This document shows, one piece after another, positions 1-6,953 of a stretch of DNA of 10,874 nt. The notes under the pieces are model-generated. The model ran no database searches, was not told the DNA's origin, and worked only from the letters and a program-made list of their open reading frames with translations. A program made the position numbers and the translations under genes. The stretch's first letter is position 1. The number at the start of each line of letters is the position of its first letter. Source of the DNA: CAYLZW01 sp964388085 (GTDB lineage Bacteria; Myxococcota; UBA727; CAYLZW01); contig CAYLZW010000205.1 of the NCBI GenBank assembly GCA_964388085.1, positions 1 to 10,874 of the forward strand, written 5' to 3'.

Positions 1-445
1 CGGGGTTCTGCGAGAGGATGACGTCCGACTGCGCGGCGGCGATCTGCTCCATGAGAATGTAGAAGCGGCGCGGCAGCGGCCTCATGTGCTCGTGGAAGTA
101 GAAGCCGTGCAGCGTATTGACGACGACAGGAGCCCCCGCCATGCGCGCGGCGAGCTGCCCGACGAGGCCCGGCTTCGGGTTGTGCGTGTGCACGATGTCG
201 AAGCGCTCGCGCTTGATGGTGCGCTCGAGGTCCGAGAGCGCCACGAGGTCCGCGAAGGGCGTGAAGTTGCGCGTCATGGGCACCGCGATGTGCGGGATGC
301 CGGCCTGCTCGAGGTGCGGAACGTCGGGGCCGGGGGCCGAGACGCCGGTGACGTCGAAGCCGTGCTCCTGCAGGTAGCGGAGCTGGTTCAGCAGCAGGTA
401 GCGCAGCGAGAGGTCTACCGTGCAGATGTGGGCGACGCGGGTCAT
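1..445 (-). CDS. GT4-like glycosyltransferase, N-terminal part (cut by window edge)
   Basis: The first 148 residues of a glycosyltransferase are visible; the rest lies beyond position 1. The protein opens with a Rossmann strand (MTRVAHICTVD), then a run typical of the acceptor-binding half of GT-B enzymes, with HTHNPKPGLVGQLAARMAG at residues 86-104 and TLHGFYFHE at 111-119. These are characteristic of GT4-type enzymes that add sugars to lipid-linked or surface glycan intermediates at the inner membrane. The nucleotide-binding C-terminal domain is not in view, so donor sugar and linkage cannot be given. The start is secure: the only ATG available follows an in-frame stop (TAG at 454-452) by two codons. 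No strong ribosome binding site precedes it. It is divergent from the neighbouring methyltransferase with 44 bp between them. It probably assembles the glycan that receives the sugar made by the operon to the right; that role is inferred from context. Confidence 0.85.
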   Translation of the reverse strand, partial: MTRVAHICTVDLSLRYLLLNQLRYLQEHGFDVTGVSAPGPDVPHLEQAGIPHIAVPMTRNFTPFADLVALSDLERTIKRERFDIVHTHNPKPGLVGQLAARMAGAPVVVNTLHGFYFHEHMRPLPRRFYILMEQIAAAQSDVILSQNP

Positions 446-489
446 GATGCGCTACCAAACCGTCCGTGACGCTGTCGTCCGAGGAGCCC
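446..489. other. Short divergent spacer between glycosyltransferase and methyltransferase
   Basis: Only 44 bp separate the two divergent start codons. The stretch contains GAGGAG at 481-486, three bases before the plus-strand ATG, and no recognisable -35/-10 pair. If either gene starts transcription here, its promoter must overlap the neighbour's coding sequence. Confidence 0.4.
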
Positions 490-1419
490 ATGCCACCAGC
501 CCCCACCAAGAACGTCTCCGCGCACGACGGCCCCGTCGTGGACACCGTCGGCGAATATACCATCGTCGCGTGCCGGGCCTGTGGCTACCGGCACGTCGCG
601 CCGCTGCCAAGCGAGGCGGAGATCGCGGCCTGGTACCGCGAGCGACACTACGTCGATGGCGTCCGCGACCGCATCGACTACTACGAGCGGGATCGGGATT
701 GGTGGCGGCTCGCGCACGGCGACGTCTTCTCCGAGGTCGGGCGCCATCAAGAGGGCGACGGCCGGCGGCTCATCGACGTCGGCTGCGGCACGGGGATCTT
801 CCTCGAGGTCGGCCGGGAGCGCGGCTGGGACGTCGTGGGGTTCGAACCGAGCCAGACCGCGGCGGAGCATTGCCGCAAGAAGGGGCTGCGCATCATCGAG
901 TCGCTCTTCTCGCTCGACGAGCTCGCCAAGATCGACCTGGAGAAGAGTGACCTCGTCAACCTCCGCAACGTGCTCGAGCACGTCACCGACCCAGGCGCGC
1001 TGCTCGCGTGTGCCCACGAGGTGCTCCGGCCGGGAGGGCTCGTCATCGCGAGCGTCCCGAACGATTACAATCCCCTCCAGCAAACGGTCCGCGAGGTCGC
1101 CGCGCTCCGCCCGTGGTGGCTGGCGCCGCCCCATCACCTGAATTACTTCGACTTCGACAGCCTCGAGCGCCTCGTCGAGCGTTGTGGCTTTCAGCCGGTC
1201 GGGCGCTTCTGCACCTTCCCGCTCGATATGTTCCTCTTGATGGGTGACATCTACGTCGACGACAGCGAGCTCGGCCGCAGCTGTCACCTCAAGCGCGTTC
1301 GGCTGGAGACGTCCCTGGAAGCCGCGGGTCGCGCAGAGACGCGCCGCGCCCTCTATCGATCGCTCGCGGCGGCGGGGCTCGGCCGAGAGGCCGTCGTCAT
1401 CGCTCGCCGACCGAATTGA
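490..1419 (+). CDS. Class I SAM-dependent methyltransferase
   Basis: A 309-residue methyltransferase of the Methyltransf_23 type common in surface polysaccharide loci. Near the N-terminus is a half zinc-ribbon, CRACG (C28, C31), without the second cysteine pair. The SAM-binding motif I is LIDVGCGTGIFLE at residues 94-106, with the acidic strand-2 end VVGFEP at 115-120. NVLEHVTDPGALL (160-172) and HEVLRPGGLVIASVPND (176-192) are the post-motif elements usual for this family. It probably O- or N-methylates a sugar or its substituent; the acceptor is unknown. The ATG at 490 is chosen because GAGGAG lies just upstream, though the spacing is short (3 nt). An in-frame GTG at 466 would add eight residues but has no ribosome binding site. 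It is the only plus-strand gene in the window and converges on the WbqC-like gene, with 23 bp between stop codons. Confidence 0.88.
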   Translation: MPPAPTKNVSAHDGPVVDTVGEYTIVACRACGYRHVAPLPSEAEIAAWYRERHYVDGVRDRIDYYERDRDWWRLAHGDVFSEVGRHQEGDGRRLIDVGCGTGIFLEVGRERGWDVVGFEPSQTAAEHCRKKGLRIIESLFSLDELAKIDLEKSDLVNLRNVLEHVTDPGALLACAHEVLRPGGLVIASVPNDYNPLQQTVREVAALRPWWLAPPHHLNYFDFDSLERLVERCGFQPVGRFCTFPLDMFLLMGDIYVDDSELGRSCHLKRVRLETSLEAAGRAETRRALYRSLAAAGLGREAVVIARRPN

Positions 1420-1459
1420 CGGGTTGTTGCGGGGACGGCGCGTCAATCGACCTCCCCGC
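1415..1459. terminator. Nested inverted repeats between convergent genes, weak terminator candidate
   Basis: The 23-bp gap between the two convergent stop codons is spanned by two imperfectly nested inverted repeats: ATTGAC (1415-1420) with GTCAAT (1442-1447), and GCGGGGA (1429-1435) with TCCCCGC (1453-1459). They cannot both form fully because they interleave. Loops are long (about 17-21 nt) and there is no T-tract on either strand, so an intrinsic terminator is only a possibility. Confidence 0.2.
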
Positions 1460-2195
1460 CCTTGGTCGAGGCCAGCGCACGGCACTCCTCATGGGTCATC
1501 GAAGGATGGATCGCGCTTTGGATGATGTCCGCGGCGCGATCCCGCTCGTTACAGAGCAGGTCCACGACGGAGAGGAAGGGCACGAACGCGCCATGGAGCT
1601 GCGCGTACCCGGGGTGCCGATAGCTGTGGTAGCGAAGCGCGACGCCCGCGGCCTCGAAGGCGCCGGGCTGCTCGTCGAGATAGTCGAAGGACCCCACGGG
1701 CGATAGGTACTCCGTGGCGCCGAGCTCTCGGCAGATGTCGACGAGGCGCTCGATCCGCCCCGCTCGCGAGCGCAGCGTGGACGAGCGCACGCGTGGGGTG
1801 CGCACTCCGAGCTGCTGCGCCAGGACGTCGATGAGCGCGCAATTGAGGTCGCAGAGCCGGGCATGGTTCGCGGCATAGACCTCAGCGAGCGCGCCGAGCG
1901 CGTCGTTGACGAATGGGGCGCGAGCGTAGGACTGCTGGATCGTCCGCTGGTGCGCCGTCGCCCACGGGCGGGCGTCGATCTCCACGTCCTTGATGAGCTG
2001 CCCGGCGCGCCCGCTCCTGCGCACCGGGACCGTAAGCCAGAGGGGGCCGGCGCTGCCCTTGATGCGGTTGCGCTGCTGCCATCCCTGGTGAGCGTAGGGG
2101 ACGTCGTCGAGGAAGACGAACACGTCCACCTGCGAGAGGAGCGCGAAGTACCCGCTCCACGGCAGATACGTCGGCTGCATGATGGCGACGCGCAC
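1443..2195 (-). CDS. WbqC-like family protein
   Basis: A 250-residue protein of the WbqC-like family (PF08889), found in O-antigen and capsule loci. The N-terminal signature is clear: VAIMQPTYLPWSGYF (3-17), VDVFVFLDDVPY (23-34) and GWQQRNRIK (38-46) match the family's MQPxxLPxxGYF, DDVxF and RNRI blocks. No signal peptide or membrane segment is seen, so it is probably cytoplasmic. The biochemical role of WbqC proteins is not established to my knowledge; they are associated with acyl or amino-acyl decoration of sugars, which is a weak inference. The GTG at 2195 is chosen because it begins exactly where family homology begins and is preceded by a GAGG element; it lies 5 bp after the sulfotransferase stop. 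An in-frame upstream extension inside the sulfotransferase gene has no family similarity. It is the last gene of the operon. Confidence 0.88.
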   Translation of the reverse strand: MRVAIMQPTYLPWSGYFALLSQVDVFVFLDDVPYAHQGWQQRNRIKGSAGPLWLTVPVRRSGRAGQLIKDVEIDARPWATAHQRTIQQSYARAPFVNDALGALAEVYAANHARLCDLNCALIDVLAQQLGVRTPRVRSSTLRSRAGRIERLVDICRELGATEYLSPVGSFDYLDEQPGAFEAAGVALRYHSYRHPGYAQLHGAFVPFLSVVDLLCNERDRAADIIQSAIHPSMTHEECRALASTKGGEVD

Positions 2196-2200
2196 GTCGC

Positions 2201-3220
2201 TCAGCCCTCGCCGTGTCGAGCGCGTATCTCGGCCCACGCCTCCTCGAGGAGCGGCCGGTCCTCGTCGCGCCGAGAGGCGGCGCTGCGCGCGGACAGGTCC
2301 GGAGGTGGAATGTCGCGCTCCACGACCGTCCCGCCGTTCGTCTGCAGCGCGACTCCGATCGCGCGCCACTGCGCCCTTGGCGCTTTGCAGAGGCTCTCGT
2401 AATCGACGGTGAGCGTGCGCTCGACAGGCAGGCCTGCGAACGACTCCTCGATCCGGCGGCGCGTGAAGAACACCTGTCCCGCGATCTGCACAGGATACGG
2501 CTCACTTCGCAGCCAGCTCGTCTCTCGTGGCTCCAACGAGAACCACGCGCTCTTGTCGCCGAAATAGCGCACCCTCGAGCGCAGGATCGATTGCGCCACC
2601 TCCAGCGGGTCACGTCGACAGTGGATGAAAAGGGAGCGCGGGAAGGCCTCGGCGAGCTGCGCGATGTGGAAGCTGCAGGCCAGGTTCTTGAAGAGAAAGG
2701 GCCGCTGCCAGACGCTCTCCATCGCCGCGACGTGGCGGCGGAGCGCCGCCTTGTCGACGTCGCGCCAGCCGTCCGCGCCCGGCTCATGCCCCTCGACGTA
2801 GGGCAACCAACGTCGCCAGAAGTAGCCGAACTCGTGGGGTCCGGCGGGCCCGTCCGTGGCGCCCAGATCCGACTCGAGCGCGATCCCTGGCGCCGCGCCG
2901 TCGCGCTGGAAGGACGCGCTCAGCCGACAGCCAATGTAGGGGGCTCGCCAGAAGCGGGCGGTGAGGTTGCTGACGTAGCCGAGCTCGAAGCGCAGCAGCA
3001 TCAATTGCGCGAGCAGCGTCGTGCCGGAGCGCGGCGCACCAACGATGAAGACCGTGGGCTGGCGCGGCACGTCAAACCCAGCGACGAGCTCACGCTCGGT
3101 CTCCTCGAGGGCTTCGTTGGTGAGCTGAAGGACCGACTCGAGCGCGGCGTCCTTCCGGTAGCGCGCCTCCCGCGTAGCGGGCTCGTTCGCGAGCGGCCCA
3201 GGTTCATCCGCGCGCTTCAC
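2201..3220 (-). CDS. PAPS-dependent sulfotransferase family protein
   Basis: A 339-residue sulfotransferase (Sulfotransfer_3-like). The 5'-phosphosulfate-binding loop is VFIVGAPRSGTT at residues 57-68, and the 3'-phosphate-binding segment is FIHCRRDPLEVAQSILRSR at 198-216, with the expected Arg (R203) and Ser (S211). Such enzymes move a sulfuryl group from PAPS to a hydroxyl or amine. The first 50 residues are charged and lack a membrane anchor, suggesting a cytoplasmic enzyme acting on a nucleotide- or lipid-linked sugar. The acceptor is unknown; context points to the nonulosonic acid or its substituent. The GTG start forms a GTGA overlap of 4 bp with the ATP-grasp stop, indicating translational coupling. 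It brings ester sulfur chemistry next to the sulfonate chemistry encoded by the ComA-ComB gene two positions upstream. Confidence 0.88.
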   Translation of the reverse strand: MKRADEPGPLANEPATREARYRKDAALESVLQLTNEALEETERELVAGFDVPRQPTVFIVGAPRSGTTLLAQLMLLRFELGYVSNLTARFWRAPYIGCRLSASFQRDGAAPGIALESDLGATDGPAGPHEFGYFWRRWLPYVEGHEPGADGWRDVDKAALRRHVAAMESVWQRPFLFKNLACSFHIAQLAEAFPRSLFIHCRRDPLEVAQSILRSRVRYFGDKSAWFSLEPRETSWLRSEPYPVQIAGQVFFTRRRIEESFAGLPVERTLTVDYESLCKAPRAQWRAIGVALQTNGGTVVERDIPPPDLSARSAASRRDEDRPLLEEAWAEIRARHGEG

Positions 3221-4428
3221 GAGACCCTGTCGTCGAGGAGTAGGTCGACGGCCGCCTCCGCGTTGCGCTTCGCCGTGTCGAGGCTCGCTCCCGTCGCGAT
3301 GACCGCCGCGAAGCGCGCGCCGGAGAAGTCGAGCGGAGGGATGGGCGCGCCGTCGGGAAGGTGCCAGAAGACGTCCTTCACGCCCGGTAGGCGTTTGGCC
3401 TGCTCTCGTCGCGCCGGATCGGGCCTCTGCCGAATGCGCCCCTCGTCGAGGGCGGTCAAGAAGCGGACGACGAGCGCGGGGCTCGACGGATAGCGCGGCA
3501 CGCTGGCGAGCGGTCGCGGCGTGCCGAGCGCCTGCGCGATGGTGATGTCGATGAGATCGACCCCGGAGACGTGCAGCGCCACCTCGCGCATGTAGCCGCC
3601 CGGGATGCGGACGGCGATCTCGACGAGAGAGACGTCCTCTTCTGCGACGATGAGCTGCGGGTAGATGATGCCGTCCTCGAGCTCGATGGCGCTGACCGCG
3701 CGCGAGACCGCCCGGCGCAGCGCCGCCTCTTGCACGGCGCTGAGCTGCGCCGGGGCGTGGTGCGCGATCGCGATCCCGAAGTGCGGCGGCTCCGCCGTCA
3801 CCCGCCGGCTGAGAGACAGGACCTCCACGCGCCCCGCCTCGACGACGGCGGTGACGTTCACCTCCGGGCCGGCGGCAAAGCCCTCGATGATGGCCCGCCC
3901 GTCGGGCGCGTGCGCGAGCGCGCCCTCGACGGCCCGCTCGAGCTGCGCGCGGGAGTCGATCCGCGACGCCCCGCGCTGGCCGGAGTTGACGGCTGGCTTT
4001 ATCACCGCCGGCAGCCCGCGCTCCTCGACGAACGCGCGCGCGTCGGCCAGCTCGCGCACCTCCGCGAAGGGTGTGCTGGCCACGTCGTGCGCGGCGAACG
4101 CGCGCTTCATCTCGAGCTTGTCGGTCGCGAGCGTCGCGGTCCGCGCGCCGAAGCCGCGCAGCCCCAGCGCCTGGTTCACCGCGGCGACCGTGGGCACGGC
4201 GGTCTCCGAGCTCAGGGTCATGACGCCGTCGGCGCGCTCCTTCCGCGCGACCTCGATGGTGGCGGCGTGATCCGTCGTGCTGACCGCGTGGAAGGCGTGC
4301 ACCAGCTTCGCGCCGGGCGCGTTTGGGTTCAGGTCGGTCGCCACCACGCGCAGGCCGTTCTCGAGCGCGCGCTCGAGGGCGGGCACCTGCTCGCGGCCGG
4401 CACCTACGACGAGGAGTGTCTTGTTCAT
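3217..4428 (-). CDS. ATP-grasp ligase, candidate acyl/amide-forming enzyme
   Basis: A 403-residue ATP-grasp protein of carbamoyl-phosphate-synthase/biotin-carboxylase-like architecture. Residues 4-40 form the pre-ATP-grasp Rossmann strand (LLVVGAGREQ, VVATDLNPNAPG). ATDKLEMK (101-108) opens the ATP-grasp region, LPAVIKPAVNSGQRGASRI (139-157) carries the nucleotide lysine K144 and the glycine-rich loop, IIEGFAAGPEVNV (180-192) is the adenine/Mg region, and LVEIAVRIPGG (268-278) supplies the magnesium-binding Glu and Arg; the usual Asn of E-x-N-x-R is Ala (A272). Members activate a carboxylate as acyl phosphate and couple it to an amine, thiol or hydroxyl. The ATG overlaps the ComA-ComB stop (ATGA) and has GGAGGG upstream, so it is coupled to that gene. 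By context it is the best candidate to join sulfolactate to an amino sugar; that substrate assignment is inference. Confidence 0.87.
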   Translation of the reverse strand: MNKTLLVVGAGREQVPALERALENGLRVVATDLNPNAPGAKLVHAFHAVSTTDHAATIEVARKERADGVMTLSSETAVPTVAAVNQALGLRGFGARTATLATDKLEMKRAFAAHDVASTPFAEVRELADARAFVEERGLPAVIKPAVNSGQRGASRIDSRAQLERAVEGALAHAPDGRAIIEGFAAGPEVNVTAVVEAGRVEVLSLSRRVTAEPPHFGIAIAHHAPAQLSAVQEAALRRAVSRAVSAIELEDGIIYPQLIVAEEDVSLVEIAVRIPGGYMREVALHVSGVDLIDITIAQALGTPRPLASVPRYPSSPALVVRFLTALDEGRIRQRPDPARREQAKRLPGVKDVFWHLPDGAPIPPLDFSGARFAAVIATGASLDTAKRNAEAAVDLLLDDRVS

Positions 4429-5906
4429 GCGCCCTCCGGTCCGACTCGTCGGATGCGCTCGCCGTCGAAGCGCGCGGCGAAGGAGAAGCGGTCCTCCGTG
4501 GCGCAGAGGAGCACGTCCGCGCCGTAGCCGAGCGAGACCAGGTTCATGCCGCTGTCCGAGCCGAGGAAGTCGCGCGAGGGATCCTTGGAGTAGTGCGGGC
4601 TGAGCGTGCCGCGGACCCACGGGCTCGTCAGCCGCTCGAGGATCTTCGTGACGCCGATGCGGTCCTCGATGGCCGGCTGGTTGTTGCGCCCCGCCGCGAG
4701 CAGCGTGATGGAGCGGCCCTGTTCGCGCGCCAGCGCCTCGGCGGCCCGCGCGACGGCGGCCGCGTTCGTCACCGAGCCAATGAGCACGGGGTTCTCTTCG
4801 CCACCCGCGACGCGGATGCACTCCGTGCCGTTCGTCGACGTCAACGACACCCGCTTGCCGCTGAAGTCCTGCTCGAGGATCTCCGTCGGGCTGTTGTTGA
4901 AGTGAACGCCGGGCAGCTTCTTGCCGCCGCGCTCGGCCATCGTCACGTCACCGCACAGCTCATCGGCGCTCACCACCGGCACGACGTCCGTGGCGCCGTT
5001 CGCGAGGCACTGCAGGATGGTCGTGCTCGCGCGTAGGGCGTCGACCATCACCACCACGTCCCCGCGCCGCTTGGCGCGCAACGCCCCCGGCACGCCGAGC
5101 TCGAGGTAGGTGATGATGCGATGCGGAGCGTGGTCGCGCAGCGTGTCGGCGCGCAGGCCATGGCGCAGGGACGCGAGGCTCAACACGTCGCTGGTGGCGA
5201 CGTTGCCAATGTTCGCCTCGGGCCCGAGCTGCTGCAATAGCCAGATCTGCTGCGAGCGCTTTGGCGCCTCCCAGATGACGTGCTCGGGATCGATGTGGCG
5301 AAACAGCTCATAGGCCAGCTCGCTGTTGATCTGGCCGCTCGCGTCGAAGATGCCCACCGTGCCCGACTCGCGCGACTCCATGATCACCTTCTCGGCGCCG
5401 GCGTCGAGATCGGCGCGGATCTCATCGACCCGATCCTTGTGCGAGAGCTGGACGTCCTCGTGCGGGAGCTTCTTTCCCACCTCCGAGAGGACGCGGAACC
5501 CCTGCTCTCGCGCGGCCTGGATGAGCGCGACCTTGCGCTTTCGATCGATGCGACCCTCGATGCCATTCGAGATCTCGACCGCGTCGAACCCGAGCTCGCG
5601 GAGCGCCGGGAAGAGCGCGCCTGTGCAATCGCGTTGCACGGCGGCTTCGATGAGCGTCCCGCCGGGACAGACGAGGATGCCGTGCTCGCGCAGGAGCTCG
5701 ATCTTCTGCTTCAGGATCGCGCTCGGGTAGAAGGCCGACGATCCGTACGCGAGCTTCACGATGTCAATCTGCTCCGCCGCCGTGCTCGCGAGGTCCTGCG
5801 TGGCGTGCAGGCCGAGCCCGTTGTCGATGACCATCGTGAGGCCGGAGGACTTGTTTGTGCGCGAGCCCTCGGGCACGCCGAACACGCTGCGGAGCAGGTC
5901 AGTCAT
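4425..5906 (-). CDS. comA-comB: ComA-ComB fusion: phosphosulfolactate synthase / 2-phosphosulfolactate phosphatase
   Basis: A 493-residue two-domain protein. Residues about 20-260 match ComA, which adds sulfite to phosphoenolpyruvate to give 2-phospho-3-sulfolactate in a TIM-barrel active site: SGLTMVIDNGLGL (21-33), DIVKLAYGSSAFYP (48-61), CPGGTLIE (80-87), FDAVEISNG (107-115), FRVLSEVGKK (137-146), AEKVIMESRESG (171-182), GIFDASG (185-191) and SLRHGLRADT (246-255). Residues about 263-490 match ComB, which removes the phosphate: VVVMVDALRASTTI (284-297), ERGGKKLPG (325-333), NNSPTEI (337-343), LTSTNGTE (355-362) and AAGRNN (404-409). ComB normally occurs as a separate protein of about 230-240 residues. 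The predicted product is 3-sulfolactate, known as a coenzyme M precursor in archaea and a Bacillus spore metabolite. An AGAAGGA site lies 7 nt before the ATG. No other coenzyme M genes are nearby; neighbours are sugar-nucleotide genes. Confidence 0.92.
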   Translation of the reverse strand: MTDLLRSVFGVPEGSRTNKSSGLTMVIDNGLGLHATQDLASTAAEQIDIVKLAYGSSAFYPSAILKQKIELLREHGILVCPGGTLIEAAVQRDCTGALFPALRELGFDAVEISNGIEGRIDRKRKVALIQAAREQGFRVLSEVGKKLPHEDVQLSHKDRVDEIRADLDAGAEKVIMESRESGTVGIFDASGQINSELAYELFRHIDPEHVIWEAPKRSQQIWLLQQLGPEANIGNVATSDVLSLASLRHGLRADTLRDHAPHRIITYLELGVPGALRAKRRGDVVVMVDALRASTTILQCLANGATDVVPVVSADELCGDVTMAERGGKKLPGVHFNNSPTEILEQDFSGKRVSLTSTNGTECIRVAGGEENPVLIGSVTNAAAVARAAEALAREQGRSITLLAAGRNNQPAIEDRIGVTKILERLTSPWVRGTLSPHYSKDPSRDFLGSDSGMNLVSLGYGADVLLCATEDRFSFAARFDGERIRRVGPEGA

Positions 5907-5913
5907 CGTTCCA

Positions 5914-5920
5914 TCCTTCT
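5914..5920 (-). promoter_or_regulatory. Shine-Dalgarno site of the ComA-ComB gene
   Basis: AGAAGGA on the minus strand, 7 nt before the ATG at 5906, inside the 21-bp gap after the pseG stop. This is the largest gap in the operon, and it gives the sulfolactate gene its own strong ribosome binding site rather than a stop/start overlap. I see no promoter in the gap. Confidence 0.65.
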
Positions 5921-5927
5921 GCTGTGC

Positions 5928-6953
5928 TCATGCCGCACCCTCGACGAGCACGCGGGCGAGCCGCTCGGCGCCCTTCCCGTCCACGGCGGCGAGGCCCTTC
6001 TCCGCCATCACGTGCCGTACCTCGGGGGGCTCCACCCGGGTGAGCGCCGCTCCGAGCAGCGCCTCGCTGAGCGCCGCGTGATCGCCGAGATTCAACGCCA
6101 CGCCGCGCCGCTGCCAAGCCTCGGCGATGACGCGCTGGTTCTCGGCGACCGAGAGCGCGAGGAAGGGCGTCCCCTGGCTCGCGAGCTCATACGTCGCGGT
6201 GCCGCCCGTCGTCAGCGCCAGGTCCGCCGCCCTCATGAGCACCGCCACGCTGCGCGGCTCCTGGTGGAGCGTGAGGCGCCCTTCGGCGGCCAGAGCCTCG
6301 AGCCTCGCCAGGCTCGGGTTCAGGCGCGTCGACACCACGTCGAGGGCGACGTCGGGCAGGCGGGCTTGCAGCCAACGAGACACCTTCTCGCCGAGCCCGA
6401 GATCGTCACCGCCGCCGAAGAGCAGGAGCGCTCGCCGCAGCGGTCCGACGCTCACCCGCCCCGTGCACACGAACTCATCGCGCAAGACGGCGAAGCCCGG
6501 ACTGGCGAGCAGCGTCGTGCGTTCGCTCAAGAGGCCGGCGTACGCGTCTTCCGGCAGCGCGGGGTTCAGGTTGACCACCCAGCTCCCGAGGAAGCGGTGC
6601 GCCCGCTGGTAGTCGATCTGCATCCAGGGCCGACCGAGCTCGACGAGGCGGGCCTGGTACTCCGCGTTCGCGCGGTAGTGATCGACGTGGAGCGCCGCGG
6701 GCTCCGCCCCCGCCGTGAGCCGCGCGAGCGCCGCCAGCTCGGCTTCGAGGGGAGCGTCCTCGTCGAGGAACGAGAGCGCGAGGTCTCCGGCGACCCGCGC
6801 CGCGAGCTGCCCGACGTCACCCCTGCACAGGATGTGGGCGCGAGCGCCGAGGGACTCACACGCGCGTGCGAGCGTCGCGCAGCGCTGCAGGTGCCCCACG
6901 CCTTTGCGCGCGGACGCGTCACAACAGAAGACCACGGCGCGCGACACCGTCAC
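5928..6953 (-). CDS. pseG: PseG, UDP-sugar hydrolase of the pseudaminic acid pathway
   Basis: A 341-residue GT-B-fold hydrolase that releases UDP from the 2,4-diamido-trideoxy sugar to give the free hexose used by the nonulosonic acid synthase. The N-terminus has the family motif: CDASARKGVGHLQRCATLA at residues 11-29, with the catalytic-position His at H21. HVDHYRANAEYQ gives the DxY element, and ALTTGGTATYELASQGTPFL with following AENQ matches the UDP-binding C-terminal block, though the family's usual GST is GTA here. The tail VDGKGAERLARVL is typical. No fused acetyltransferase domain is present, so this gene does not supply the missing PseH activity. It is longer than the roughly 275-residue Campylobacter enzyme. 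The GTG at 6953 overlaps the pseF stop by 4 bp (GTGA); an upstream in-frame extension has no homology. Confidence 0.9.
   Translation of the reverse strand: MTVSRAVVFCCDASARKGVGHLQRCATLARACESLGARAHILCRGDVGQLAARVAGDLALSFLDEDAPLEAELAALARLTAGAEPAALHVDHYRANAEYQARLVELGRPWMQIDYQRAHRFLGSWVVNLNPALPEDAYAGLLSERTTLLASPGFAVLRDEFVCTGRVSVGPLRRALLLFGGGDDLGLGEKVSRWLQARLPDVALDVVSTRLNPSLARLEALAAEGRLTLHQEPRSVAVLMRAADLALTTGGTATYELASQGTPFLALSVAENQRVIAEAWQRRGVALNLGDHAALSEALLGAALTRVEPPEVRHVMAEKGLAAVDGKGAERLARVLVEGAA

Noticed and set aside
442..1485. Minus-strand open frame of 347 codons opposite the methyltransferase
   Set aside because: The plus strand carries SAM motif I and the family post-motifs; the antisense product has none.
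2213..3493. Plus-strand open frame of 426 codons
   Set aside because: It runs antisense to the sulfotransferase and part of the ATP-grasp gene, with no domain signature.
4429..4821. In-frame N-terminal extension of the ATP-grasp protein
   Set aside because: The extra residues overlap comA-comB in another frame and are Arg/Gly/His-rich without homology, while the ATG at 4428 has a good ribosome binding site and begins the Rossmann strand.
4425..5906. Complete coenzyme M pathway in a bacterium
   Set aside because: No ComC/ComDE-type genes are visible, and the surrounding genes are all sugar-nucleotide and glycan genes; sulfolactate itself is the more likely end product.
5928..6953. Possible acetyltransferase domain fused to PseG to account for missing PseH
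   Set aside because: The protein ends with the normal PseG tail (DGKGAERLARVL), and no GNAT acetyl-CoA-binding motif is present.
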